Source of the DNA: CBDHFQ01 sp965262565
Lineage (GTDB): Bacteria > Bacteroidota > Bacteroidia > J057
Length of the DNA: 64,000 nt
Direction of reading: 5' to 3'
Assembly (NCBI GenBank): GCA_965262565.1
Contig: CBDHFQ010000029.1
Coordinates: forward strand, 1 to 64,000
Shown: one piece after another, positions 28,461-37,474 of the stretch
Layout of the letters: the number at the start of each line of letters is the position of its first letter
How positions within the stretch are numbered: position 1 is the first letter of the stretch
Position numbers and translations under genes: made by a program
The notes under the pieces: generated by a model
The model's database searches: none
The model's input: only the letters and a program-made list of their open reading frames with translations
Told to the model about the DNA's origin: nothing

Positions 28461-29375
28461 ATGAAGGAGATTATAAAGAATGAAATATATAGATGGGTTC
28501 GCAATTCCAGGTTGGATGATTTACTGGCTGAGAAATACGCTGAGAGTTCCTTTTTAAAGAAGTTTATCCCACCTCCATCTTTTTACAATCCCGATCAGGA
28601 AAAGAAGATCCAAAGAAATGGTGTTTCATTTACCATTCGTCCGAATGATTTGGTTCAGTGGTTCTTATATGCAGATCCTTCAGAACAATATGGGATTCAG
28701 GAATTAGTGCAGCTATTAGATCCACAAAGGGAATCATATGTTATTTTTGATATTGGAGCTAATTGTGGCCAGTTTTGCCTTAATGCAGCACAGAAATTAA
28801 CTTCTATTGAAAAAAAGGCCGATTTTTATGCCTTTGAGCCAAATCCCTATGTGTTCCAATTCCTCAGTCGTAATCTCAAACAAAATCCTCATTTACAATC
28901 CTCCATCCACCTTCAATCTGTTGGATTGGGAGAGAAGCCCGAAACACTTACCATCCAAATGCCTATAAGGAATAGCGGCGCAGGTTCTATTTTAAGAGAT
29001 TATCAGCATGAGCCGAATGAAATGCACGAAATTGAGATCGATACTTTAGATGATTTTGTGGCCGAAAAGCAAATAACTCACGTAGATTTTATTAAGCTGG
29101 ATGTTGAGTGTTTTGAACCATATGTGTTAAAAGGAGGAGAAAATACTATTTCCACCTATAAACCTGACATGTTTGTCGAAGCATCAACTAATTGCCAAAA
29201 GCAAAGTGAATTTGGCCCTTATTTTATTCAGGAATATTTATGGTCTTTCGGATATGATCTTTATCTCAAAGGATCGGAGGATCTGTTATTGATGGACCCA
29301 AATCAGATTGAGCAATTGACTTCCCGGCTGAAAATCTACAACTTTCTGGCAACCACAAAGAAGGGGATTGCGTGA
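28461..29375 (+). CDS. FkbM-family SAM-dependent methyltransferase
   Basis: A 304-residue protein of the FkbM family. The SAM-binding glycine motif is YVIFDIGANCGQFCLNAAQ, followed by FYAFEPNPYVFQFLSRNLKQNP and DFIKLDVECFEPYVLKGGENTI, all typical of this family. Members methylate sugars or natural products; in glycan clusters they often O-methylate sugars. A TTG start 9 nt earlier is possible, but the ATG at 28461 is preferred. It is separated by 241 bp from the secreted hydrolase and converges with the FG-GAP gene, so it is probably its own unit. The acceptor is unknown. Confidence 0.9.
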   Translation: MKEIIKNEIYRWVRNSRLDDLLAEKYAESSFLKKFIPPPSFYNPDQEKKIQRNGVSFTIRPNDLVQWFLYADPSEQYGIQELVQLLDPQRESYVIFDIGANCGQFCLNAAQKLTSIEKKADFYAFEPNPYVFQFLSRNLKQNPHLQSSIHLQSVGLGEKPETLTIQMPIRNSGAGSILRDYQHEPNEMHEIEIDTLDDFVAEKQITHVDFIKLDVECFEPYVLKGGENTISTYKPDMFVEASTNCQKQSEFGPYFIQEYLWSFGYDLYLKGSEDLLLMDPNQIEQLTSRLKIYNFLATTKKGIA

Positions 29376-29433
29376 CCGTACTTAATTAGGAGACTGATAT
29401 GTACATGAGGGAGAAGGTTATAGATTACGATTA

Positions 29434-30600
29434 TTATTTGTTCCAATAAATCTTAAGATTGTGGGTAGCTCGACCGCACGCTATGATATCTGGTTTATTA
29501 TCCGCATTTAGGTCAGCGATGTTCAGATCTTCACAAGCCATACCATTATCATCAATCGAATGCATATTCCAGTCTCCATCTGAACGTAGCACATACATCC
29601 GTATTCCTACTTTATTAGCTTCATTTGGATTGCGCCAACCTACCACTATCTGATCATATCCTTGACCTAATAAATCCGCACATGCCAGGGCGTGCCCCTG
29701 ATTTAAGTCGCTTGTGAGCACTTGTCGTTGTAGGTTTTCGTTCATTCTCCAATAAACAGATAACACATTACCATGCATGGGTTCTATACCAGATAAGAAT
29801 GTCAATTGTTGAGGCCCTTTGCCCAATCTAACTTCTCCAAAACCATGACCCTTCAATAAAAAAGAAGCAGATCTCCACATTTCTCCCCGTTGTTCGATAG
29901 AGTTAATCCCTTCTTTGCCTCCTATATATAGAACACTTCCATCTCCTGTTTCATCCATCTCAAAGTTGTGGGTCATATGCATCTGATCATCTAATACCGA
30001 ATAAGTCCACTCTCCTTTGGGATCTTCAGGAACATCATAAGCCAACACTTGAACACCTTTACCTTCTCCTTTTGTATTACCTATACCATGTAAAGGCAAG
30101 ACAATTAATTGGAAAGAGGTCGGGCCAGTGTTCACCCAACGCATTCTATGGATCGTTGGGACATGAGGAAGATCTACTACATCCCATGTTTGAGTAGGAT
30201 CTTCTGGCCTGATGAGGTAGTGGACACTTCCCGAAGCTGTTTCATCTGTCGTTTCTCCGGGATTCCACTGTGCACCTACAGCAACTTCTACTTTTCCATC
30301 TCCGTTAATATCTCTCGCAGCAATACACACATTATCCCTTTCTGTGATATCACTCACCATGACATGACGTTCCCAATCTCCATTTCTATACCAAACAAAC
30401 TCTTTTTTATCTGCTAACAAGATATCGGGTTTTCCATCACCATCTACATCGCCTATAGCTAATCCGTAACCTATCGCTATCTCTTCATCCAGTACCTGAG
30501 GTTCAAAATTTGGAATGGGAGTTTGAGCGAATAACTGAGAAAAATATACATGTAAGCCTAAAATGACTAATACAGTTAGTGTAGGGATTGTAGTTTTCAT
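29434..30600 (-). CDS. secreted FG-GAP/VCBS repeat protein
   Basis: A 388-residue exported protein with a signal peptide ending in SQLFAQ. It contains calcium-type loops of FG-GAP/VCBS beta-propeller repeats: IGDVDGDGKPDILLADKK, ARDINGDGKVEVAVGAQW, LLGQGYDQIVVGWRN and IADLNADNKPDIIACGRAT, which place its fold as a beta-propeller. The whole sequence resembles Bacteroidota proteins often found near glycan-degrading genes and sometimes annotated as FG-GAP or aldos-2-ulose-dehydratase-like; no enzyme motif is proven here. It converges with the FkbM gene and is divergent from the AAA ATPase gene, sharing a 160 bp upstream region that contains a candidate operator. Confidence 0.88.
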   Translation of the reverse strand: MKTTIPTLTVLVILGLHVYFSQLFAQTPIPNFEPQVLDEEIAIGYGLAIGDVDGDGKPDILLADKKEFVWYRNGDWERHVMVSDITERDNVCIAARDINGDGKVEVAVGAQWNPGETTDETASGSVHYLIRPEDPTQTWDVVDLPHVPTIHRMRWVNTGPTSFQLIVLPLHGIGNTKGEGKGVQVLAYDVPEDPKGEWTYSVLDDQMHMTHNFEMDETGDGSVLYIGGKEGINSIEQRGEMWRSASFLLKGHGFGEVRLGKGPQQLTFLSGIEPMHGNVLSVYWRMNENLQRQVLTSDLNQGHALACADLLGQGYDQIVVGWRNPNEANKVGIRMYVLRSDGDWNMHSIDDNGMACEDLNIADLNADNKPDIIACGRATHNLKIYWNK

Positions 30601-30667
30601 ATAAGAAATTTAAGAAATATGAATGGATTGTTCAAAGAGGTCAATTAAAGAAATTTTTTGATAACTT

Positions 30668-30703
30668 TGATCTTATATTCAATTATATGATCTTTTAAGA
30701 TCA
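30668..30703. promoter_or_regulatory. candidate operator between the divergent FG-GAP and AAA/DUF4143 genes
   Basis: The palindrome TGATCTT-tt-AAGATCA (30688-30703) has perfect 7-bp arms around a 2-bp centre. A third copy of the half-site TGATCTT lies at 30668-30674, exactly 20 bp from the first palindrome arm, about two helical turns. This geometry is what a dimeric regulator needs, but no regulator gene is adjacent. It is an inference from symmetry and spacing only. Confidence 0.45.
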
Positions 30704-30760
30704 ATTCGATGATTTTATTTTTATTAAATTAGGTGTATATAATTAATATATTGATTTTAT

Positions 30761-32182
30761 ATGAGTCTACTGAGGATTTCAGAAGAACAGATATTAGATA
30801 GAATAAAGTTTGAGAATCCCTGGTGGATTCATGGAAATATAGATGAATTCTATCGATCCATGAAAAGACGTTTGTATTTCTCAAAATTTTATCCCCTAGT
30901 GAAAGAAACCAATGTAAAAAGAGCTACTGTATTAATGGGGCCACGCAGGGTAGGAAAAACAGTAATGATTTTTCATGTGATCCAGAAATTAATTGATGAT
31001 GGGGTTGACCCCCAGAAAATATGTTACTTATCTATAGAGACTCCTGTTTTTAATGGTAAAGGCATAGAAGAACTTTTTAGGTATTGCAGAAAAGCGGTCG
31101 GAAAGGAACATGATCTAAAAGGCTATTATGTCTTTTTTGATGAAGTTCAATATCTTAAAGATTGGGAAGTACACTTAAAATCTCTGGTGGATTCATATCA
31201 TCATGTTAAGTTTGTCGTTTCTGGTTCCGCAGCCGCTGCCTTGAAATTGAAAAGTAATGAATCAGGGGCTGGGAGATTCACAGAGTTTACTTTGCCACCT
31301 TTGACATTTCATGAATATATTCATTTAAAAGACTTAGAAAGGCTTATCATACCCCAACAAAAAATATGGAATGATTCCTACGTAAATATATACGGAACCA
31401 TAAGTATAAGTGAACTCAATAAACATTATATAGATTATATAAATTTTGGAGGATATCCCGAGGTATCATTATCCAAAGAAATACAGGCTAGTCCAGGGAG
31501 ATATATAAAAAGTGATATTGTGGATAAAGTTCTACTTAGAGATCTTCCAAGTTTATATGGGATTCAGGACGTACAGGAATTGAATTCTCTTTTTACTACT
31601 ATTGCTTTTAATTCGGGCAATGAATTTTCTTTTGATAATTTATCCAATTCATCCGGTGTATCGAAAAATACCATCAAAAAATACATTAGTTATCTTGAGG
31701 CTGCTTTTTTAATAAAAGTTGTAAATAGGATCGATGTGAAAGGGAAAAAATTTAAACGCGCAAATTATTTTAAGATTTATCTCACAAATCCTTCTCTCAG
31801 AAGTGCCTTGTTTTCACCTATTGATGTCAATGCCCAGATAATAGGGAATATGGTAGAGACATCTATATATTCCCAATGGTTTCATCGACATTCCCTTACT
31901 CCATATTATGCTAGATGGAAAGGAGGAGAGGTCGATATTGTAGGATTATCTTTGAAAGATTTAAAACCTTCCTGGGCAGTAGAAATAAAGTGGAGCAATA
32001 GGTTTTTTGAAAAGCCTCACGAGCTAAAAAGCTTATTTAATTTTTTATCCAAAAATAAGTTAGAAAGAGCCGTAGTTACTACTATAGATATTACAGCCGA
32101 ACTGGAAGTGGATCAAATTACATATGATTTTATGCCTGCCGCTTTATATTGCTATACGGTAGGACGAAGAACGCTTGAATAA
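30761..32182 (+). CDS. AAA family ATPase with DUF4143 domain
   Basis: A 473-residue protein with the AAA_14 plus DUF4143 arrangement. The Walker A motif is GPRRVGKT (Gly60-Thr67), the Walker B region is GYYVFFDEVQYLKDWE, and a sensor-like FVVSGSAAAALK follows. The C-terminal half (about 330-460) includes YARWKGGEVDIVGLS and SWAVEIKWSNRF, a nuclease-like EVD...EIKW pattern typical of DUF4143 that resembles the PD-(D/E)xK fold. The group is common in Bacteroidetes and archaea; its physiological role is unsettled. It starts an apparent plus-strand run with two small genes, but an 85 bp gap follows. Confidence 0.92.
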   Translation: MSLLRISEEQILDRIKFENPWWIHGNIDEFYRSMKRRLYFSKFYPLVKETNVKRATVLMGPRRVGKTVMIFHVIQKLIDDGVDPQKICYLSIETPVFNGKGIEELFRYCRKAVGKEHDLKGYYVFFDEVQYLKDWEVHLKSLVDSYHHVKFVVSGSAAAALKLKSNESGAGRFTEFTLPPLTFHEYIHLKDLERLIIPQQKIWNDSYVNIYGTISISELNKHYIDYINFGGYPEVSLSKEIQASPGRYIKSDIVDKVLLRDLPSLYGIQDVQELNSLFTTIAFNSGNEFSFDNLSNSSGVSKNTIKKYISYLEAAFLIKVVNRIDVKGKKFKRANYFKIYLTNPSLRSALFSPIDVNAQIIGNMVETSIYSQWFHRHSLTPYYARWKGGEVDIVGLSLKDLKPSWAVEIKWSNRFFEKPHELKSLFNFLSKNKLERAVVTTIDITAELEVDQITYDFMPAALYCYTVGRRTLE

Positions 32183-32267
32183 TCCAACTAATGAGAACTG
32201 GCATTATTTTTCTCTATTTTCTGTGAGAATACTAAGAAAATATATAAATCTACCATACAGCTTTATA

Positions 32268-32480
32268 ATGAAGAAAAAACCGCATCAACATCAAGGAGAA
32301 TTATCGAATTACTTTGAAGCTTTTCGGAAGCGAATAGTAAAAAGAACGAATGATGCATCTTATGAAGTGGTCAAGCTTAAGAATGGGTATCGATTAAATA
32401 TTTATTATGAGAGAGCAATAGATAAATCCCTTTTTTTTGAGAGTGAAGAAGAGTTGTACCAATATGTAAATTCCTGCTAG
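32268..32480 (+). CDS. small hypothetical protein
   Basis: A 70-residue charged protein from ATG at 32268 (MKKKPHQHQGELSNYFEAFRKRIVKRT). An open frame extends upstream to 32175 over the ATPase gene end, but the internal ATG gives a normal non-overlapping gene. The end reads NGYRLNIYYERAIDKSLFFESEEELYQYV, suggesting a compact beta-hairpin and helix. No motif is recognised. It is followed immediately by the YdeI-family gene (3 nt gap), so the two are probably co-transcribed. Confidence 0.55.
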   Translation: MKKKPHQHQGELSNYFEAFRKRIVKRTNDASYEVVKLKNGYRLNIYYERAIDKSLFFESEEELYQYVNSC

Positions 32481-32483
32481 ATA

Positions 32484-33041
32484 GTGAATACTTTATATAT
32501 TATTACCAGAGAAGAATGGCGGCAATGGCTTGAAAAATATTTTGATAAAGAACCAGAGATATGGTTGGTTTACCCCAAAAAAGCATCTGGAAAGCCCCGA
32601 ATTGAATACAATACAGCTGTAGAAGAAGCTTTGTGCTTTGGTTGGATCGATAGCACAGTAAAAGCACTAGATACAGACCATACGATCCAAAGATTTACCG
32701 TAAGAAAACCGAAAAGTACCTATTCTCAGGCTAATAAGGAGCGATTAAGATGGTTATGGGAAAGAAGCCTGATCCACGCTTCTATCAAAGATCAGGTAAA
32801 GCCAATCATCGACCAGCCTTTTATCTTTCCTTCCGACATAGTAGAAGCTATCCAGCAAGAGGAAGCCTGCTGGAATAATTACCAACAATTCTCCGAATCT
32901 TATAAAAGAATCAGAATCGCCTATGTACATAGTGCTAGAAAGCGTCCAGAAGAATTTCAAAAGCGATTGAAAAATTTTATCCAAAAAACAAGGGAAAATA
33001 AGCTGATCAAAGGATATGGGGGAATAGATAAATATTATTGA
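32484..33041 (+). CDS. YdeI/OmpD-associated family protein
   Basis: A 185-residue protein of the YdeI/OmpD-associated family. Recognisable blocks are ITREEWRQWLEKYFDKEPEIWLVYPKKASGKPRIEYNTAVEEALCFGWIDSTVKALD and IQRFTVRKPKSTYSQANKERLRWL. The function of the family is poorly defined. The reading frame has no early ATG, so GTG at 32484 is the likely start, 3 nt after the stop of the small hypothetical gene. It is cytoplasmic by appearance. Confidence 0.88.
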   Translation: MNTLYIITREEWRQWLEKYFDKEPEIWLVYPKKASGKPRIEYNTAVEEALCFGWIDSTVKALDTDHTIQRFTVRKPKSTYSQANKERLRWLWERSLIHASIKDQVKPIIDQPFIFPSDIVEAIQQEEACWNNYQQFSESYKRIRIAYVHSARKRPEEFQKRLKNFIQKTRENKLIKGYGGIDKYY

Positions 33042-33143
33042 TCCCTGTAAGTCTGCTATACTTGTTCATGAGGACTTGCTTTAGCAAATATTTTTGAGTT
33101 ATTTGTTATACATAAGTTTATGAAATAATTTATTAATAAAATC

Positions 33144-33464
33144 ATGTCGACCATCGGTAGCTTGGAAGAAACCATTTTGCTATTGGTGATGATTCATCAG
33201 GGCAATGCCTACGGGGTGTCCATCGCTGAGGCCTATATCGAACACATGGGGAAAAAGATCTCTATACCGGCTATTCATACAGTATTAAAGCGACTGGAAA
33301 AGAAAGGCTTTCTCCGATCAGATATGAGTGGAGCTACTGCCGAAAGGGGAGGTAGAAGAAAGCGCTTATTCGAAATTACTGCTCAAGGATACGCGGCCTT
33401 GACTGAAATTAAAATTAGTCGAGACAAGCTTTGGTCTGTAGCGCCCAAACTCAAATTTAATTAG
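33144..33464 (+). CDS. PadR-family transcriptional regulator
   Basis: A 106-residue winged-helix regulator of the PadR family. The motifs LEETILLLVMIHQGNAYGVSIAE and AIHTVLKRLEKKGFLRSDMSG...GRRKRLFEITAQGYAAL match the N-terminal helix, recognition helix and wing of the family. It lies 8 nt before the FtsX-like permease gene, so the two are one unit. In Cytophagales, PadR genes are repeatedly found in front of permease-prefix-domain transporters, so it most likely controls this transporter. Confidence 0.93.
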   Translation: MSTIGSLEETILLLVMIHQGNAYGVSIAEAYIEHMGKKISIPAIHTVLKRLEKKGFLRSDMSGATAERGGRRKRLFEITAQGYAALTEIKISRDKLWSVAPKLKFN

Positions 33465-33472
33465 TCGACGAG

Positions 33473-36076
33473 ATGAAAACCCCTTCTCAACAGCCAACTC
33501 CTCCAGGATGGGCAGAGAGATTTCTCTGCTATTACTGTCATGCTGACTTGCAAGAGGAAATTTTAGGTGATTTATACGAAGCATTCCTGAAGAATTATCA
33601 TCAACACGGCCTTCGAAAAGCTAGGTACATCTTCGCGCTTCACGTCATTCTCTTTTTCAAATGGTCCAATATTCGAAATATAACTCCTTATTTTCCTTTT
33701 ATCATGTGGCAAAATTATTTTAAAACAGCTATGAGATTAATGGTCAAATACAAAGTATTGACTTCACTCAATATTCTGGGAATGACCATCGGAATAGCGA
33801 CCAGCTTACTGATTTTTTTATGGATACAGGATGAGCTATCCTTTGATAAATTTCATGAGAACGACGAGCAACTGTATCGATTTGTCAGAAAGATATATTC
33901 AATGGCGGATGAGACGATCACTACAAATTCTGTCCCATGTCCATTAGAAAAGGAATTGGAAAAAAATTATCCTGAAGTAGTAGGGGCAGACGTCTTTTCC
34001 TGGGAAGAACAATTGATCGTTGCTTTTGGTGAAAAAAGCTACAGAGAGTCGGGGCGTTATGTAGGAGATACTTTTTTCGAACACTTTACTTATCCTTTTT
34101 TGTTAGGCAATCCTACAACGGCCTTGAAAGATGCTTCGGGCATCGTTATTTCTGAACGCTTGGCAGAGAAATTATTTGGATCGGACTGGAAAGATCTGGA
34201 AATATATGGCACAACTATATCTGTAGTAGTAGAAGAATACAAGGATGTCGTATTGGAAGGAGTATTTGAGAATATCCCCGCTAATGCAACTTACCAGTTT
34301 GATTTTGCCTTATCCGAAAAAGTGTATGCTCAAGAAAATGACTGGGTAAAAGAGTGGGAAAACAATGGGTACAGAATGTTTGTACGACTTAAGGAAGGCA
34401 CAGATGTAGAAGCTTTTAACGAAAAGATAAAGTACATTATTCGAGAACACGTACCAAATGAGGAAGTAGACATATTCCTAACTCCCTACAGCGAGTGGCA
34501 CCTTCGTTCCTGGTATGAAAATGGCGTCCTAGTAGGAGGGAGAATCGAATATGTACGAATTTTTATATTTGCGGGTGCCTTTCTCTTGTTTATTGCCTGT
34601 ATTAATTTCATGAATCTTACCACTGCTAGATATTCTCAACGGATAAAAGAAATTGGGATTAGGAAAACCATTGGCGCCCAAAAATTTCAGTTAGTGAGTC
34701 AGTTTATGGTAGAGTCGATCTTACTGACTTTTCTCTCTGTATGCTTAGCGATAGGACTAGTAGTCTTATTATTGCCCTATTTCAATGAATTAACTGGAAA
34801 AGCGGTAAGTCTCCCATGGCAACACCCTCGCATATATATTATATTTATCGGACTAGTATTTGGAGTAGGATTGATTTCAGGGAGCTATCCAGCTTTTTTC
34901 TTATCTGGGCTTCCTGTTTTTCAAATGACCAAAGGAGGTATTCTTCCGAAAACAAACATGATCAGTGTGAGGCGGGGATTGGTGGTGATGCAATTCGTTC
35001 TGGCTAATTTGCTAATCATAAGTTCTTTTACCTGTTTTCGTCAAATTCAGTATATCAAAAACAAACAATTAGGATATACCAAGGAAAATTTAATACATTT
35101 TCCTATAGAAGGTGAACTAGGGAATAATTATGCGGCCTTTAAAGAGAAAGCGTTAAACATTCCTGGAATACTGTCTTTGACAGCTGGTGGAGAAGTTCCC
35201 ACGCGAATTGGACGATCTACGGGTGGCTTATCATGGGAAGGAAAGGATCCTCAGCAAGATTATGATATAAAGGTAATCTCGTCTGGATATGATTATGTAG
35301 AAACGTTAAGGATGCAGCTAATAAAGGGAAGGGCGCACTCTCGGGCATTTTCATTAGATTCGGCTCATTTAGTGGTCAATGAAACAGCAGCTAAGCTGAT
35401 GGGAATGGAGGAGCCGATAGGGAAAAAAGTAGAACTATGGGGAAGAAAGGGAGAGGTTATAGGACTTGTTAAAGATTTTCATTTTCGGTCAATGTATCAT
35501 CCTATAAAGCCATTAGTCATCCGGCTGAATGAAAAAGGGACGTGGAGGGTTTTTGCTAGATTATCAGGAGACAACATAGAAAAAGCTCTTTTCCATTTAG
35601 AAAAAATCTATCAAGAGATAAATCCCAGCTATCCTTTTACTTATGAATTTGTGGATGACGATTATAAGCAATCCTATCGAAGTGAAACCATTATAGGAAA
35701 ATTGGCATACTACTTTACTTTTATTGCCATTTGTATTTCCTGTTTGGGCTTATTTGGCTTGAGTATGTTTGCTGCAGAAAGGAGGCAAAAAGAGATTAGC
35801 ATTAGAAAAGTCATGGGGGCATCCATGCCTAGCCTGGTGATGCTATTAACCAAAGAGTTCTTCTTATTGGTGGCTATTGCTTTTCTAGTGGCTATTCCTA
35901 TTGCATGGTACATAGCATATAGTTGGTTGAGTGGATTTGAGTATCGGATTAGCTTTGGCATAGGGATATTCCTGTGGGCTGGTATAGGCTCCTTAGGAAT
36001 AGCACTATTCTCAGTGAGTTATGAGGCGATGAAAGCTGCCTTACACAATCCTGTAGAAGCCTTAAAAAGCGAATAG
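33473..36076 (+). CDS. FtsX/MacB-type ABC transporter permease with permease-prefix domain
   Basis: An 867-residue inner-membrane protein. An N-terminal permease-prefix region (about 1-75, with CHADLQEEILGDLYEAFLKNYHQHG) is followed by a membrane helix (NILGMTIGIATSLLIFLWI), a MacB-like periplasmic domain, three membrane helices including AARYSQRIKEIGIRKTIGA-type FtsX signatures, a second MacB-like periplasmic domain and further helices ending at MKAALHNPVEALKSE. It is a duplicated FtsX arrangement. No ATPase gene is adjacent, so the nucleotide-binding partner must be encoded elsewhere. Members are assigned to peptide, antibiotic or lipoprotein export, but the substrate is unknown here. It is co-transcribed with PadR. 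Confidence 0.94.
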   Translation: MKTPSQQPTPPGWAERFLCYYCHADLQEEILGDLYEAFLKNYHQHGLRKARYIFALHVILFFKWSNIRNITPYFPFIMWQNYFKTAMRLMVKYKVLTSLNILGMTIGIATSLLIFLWIQDELSFDKFHENDEQLYRFVRKIYSMADETITTNSVPCPLEKELEKNYPEVVGADVFSWEEQLIVAFGEKSYRESGRYVGDTFFEHFTYPFLLGNPTTALKDASGIVISERLAEKLFGSDWKDLEIYGTTISVVVEEYKDVVLEGVFENIPANATYQFDFALSEKVYAQENDWVKEWENNGYRMFVRLKEGTDVEAFNEKIKYIIREHVPNEEVDIFLTPYSEWHLRSWYENGVLVGGRIEYVRIFIFAGAFLLFIACINFMNLTTARYSQRIKEIGIRKTIGAQKFQLVSQFMVESILLTFLSVCLAIGLVVLLLPYFNELTGKAVSLPWQHPRIYIIFIGLVFGVGLISGSYPAFFLSGLPVFQMTKGGILPKTNMISVRRGLVVMQFVLANLLIISSFTCFRQIQYIKNKQLGYTKENLIHFPIEGELGNNYAAFKEKALNIPGILSLTAGGEVPTRIGRSTGGLSWEGKDPQQDYDIKVISSGYDYVETLRMQLIKGRAHSRAFSLDSAHLVVNETAAKLMGMEEPIGKKVELWGRKGEVIGLVKDFHFRSMYHPIKPLVIRLNEKGTWRVFARLSGDNIEKALFHLEKIYQEINPSYPFTYEFVDDDYKQSYRSETIIGKLAYYFTFIAICISCLGLFGLSMFAAERRQKEISIRKVMGASMPSLVMLLTKEFFLLVAIAFLVAIPIAWYIAYSWLSGFEYRISFGIGIFLWAGIGSLGIALFSVSYEAMKAALHNPVEALKSE

Positions 36077-36088
36077 CAAGCAGTTAGA

Positions 36089-37315
36089 TTAAAAAAACTT
36101 GGAAATGCGTAATTGGAGGAAGCTATCCTGCTGAAAAAAGGCAAGGAATTCCTCATTGGCCACATCAGAAAAAATACGTGCTTCAATTTCCGCTTTCCAG
36201 GTAGATCCAAAGCGTCTGCTTCCTTCTACACTGTATAATTTGGTACTTCGAGCCAGGTCAAAGATTCCGCCCATGAGAATTTGTGTATCCTGAACATCGT
36301 TAAAAGCGAAGCGGGCTCCTGCAAACAGGTCATTATCTAAACTAGACACGGCTAGTTCATCTCTATTGTCGTACAGATATTCAGCTAAAACTCCTATATC
36401 CAGCCCACTTTGAGCAATGTTCCCAATCGTATATTCCCCTCCCACGGCTATCGCAACAACCGTTTCCTGTAAATCATTGGCACGAATAAAAGACTCAAAC
36501 TTCCACAAAATAGCTCCTGTAACTGCCTGCAATTCGATTCCAGTCTGATGATTTATCGGATAGATGATTTCAAAGGAATTCGTATCAGGGCCCAGTTGAA
36601 AGAAAGGTTCTCTCCCTGTCCCGTAGAAGTGTGATAGGCCCACATCAAATGGGCCTAAGGTATGAAACCAACGTACAGCCAGGTCGGGATGGAATCGTTC
36701 TAAATCGCTTTCAAAAATGGCATCTTCTTTATCTACCAAGATTGGAAATCGCAATCGTCCTTCTCTGCCAGGAAATTGTCGCCTTCTAAACCAGGGCATA
36801 TAGTATGCATCAATAGTACCGAAATTTGTCAAATAGGAAAAGTGAATCATGGGCTGCCCCAATTTTTGTTCTCCATCGAAGCTTTCCACCACATCAGTTT
36901 GATTAATGACATCAACGAGATGAACGGATTCTGTAACGCCCCAGAATATTTTTTTCGCCCCTACACTTAACTCCCAATTTCCTTTCACCCATTGCCAGTA
37001 TAGTTCGCGTATATCTCCGTGCGAGCGGCGGGTTTCATGGGTTTCATATCTTCCAAAGCCCGTAAACTTTAATCTGTGCGCTCCATCTTTCCATTCCAGA
37101 TAGTATTCGGGTTCTATAGCTATAGAGTAATAATGATGTTTAGGTTCGGGAAAGGCAGGTGGATCGAAGAAGTATCTGTAGTCATTTTTAACCTCCATCG
37201 TAAACTCTTGATAAATGTCGGAAGGTGGAGGATTCGTTTGTGCGCTACCTCCAGTGTACATCAGGAGATAAAAAATGGTGAAATATATAGAGGAGAGAGA
37301 CTTTTTCATGATCAC
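36089..37315 (-). CDS. outer-membrane beta-barrel protein of the RND/LolA-like module
   Basis: A 408-residue exported protein (signal peptide ending GGSAQT). It is rich in amphipathic strands and aromatic residues (REPFFQLGPDTNSF, FVRANDL-type strands, final strand SFLQLRISKFF ending in Phe), so it is an outer-membrane barrel. It contains no recognised enzyme motif. It resembles the DUF1302-like barrels that occur beside RND permeases and LolA-like lipoprotein carriers in other Gram-negatives. The LolA-like gene lies 159 bp upstream on the same strand, and the RND gene precedes that, so it is probably the outer-membrane partner of this module. Confidence 0.78.
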   Translation of the reverse strand: MIMKKSLSSIYFTIFYLLMYTGGSAQTNPPPSDIYQEFTMEVKNDYRYFFDPPAFPEPKHHYYSIAIEPEYYLEWKDGAHRLKFTGFGRYETHETRRSHGDIRELYWQWVKGNWELSVGAKKIFWGVTESVHLVDVINQTDVVESFDGEQKLGQPMIHFSYLTNFGTIDAYYMPWFRRRQFPGREGRLRFPILVDKEDAIFESDLERFHPDLAVRWFHTLGPFDVGLSHFYGTGREPFFQLGPDTNSFEIIYPINHQTGIELQAVTGAILWKFESFIRANDLQETVVAIAVGGEYTIGNIAQSGLDIGVLAEYLYDNRDELAVSSLDNDLFAGARFAFNDVQDTQILMGGIFDLARSTKLYSVEGSRRFGSTWKAEIEARIFSDVANEEFLAFFQQDSFLQLRISKFF

Positions 37316-37474
37316 TGGGCGAATTAATCAGCTTATATGAGAATAGTAACAAAAAAAGGAGCATGGGCGACGAACATTGCAATACACTAAAACTCTTTCC
37401 TTTGCCGCACCACGCTCCCTGCAAAAAGGATCTATAATCTTCCTAATACACAAGTCTTTGGATTCTCTTCACCA

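Noticed and set aside
10705..30600. Polysaccharide utilisation locus in the strict sense
   Set aside because: No SusC/SusD pair was found among the carbohydrate genes; the TonB receptors lie elsewhere and have no SusD-like neighbour.
37340..37415. Imperfect inverted repeat GGAGCATGG/CCACGCTCC near the barrel gene
   Set aside because: One mismatch, long loop, no T run and no gene ending there; not called.
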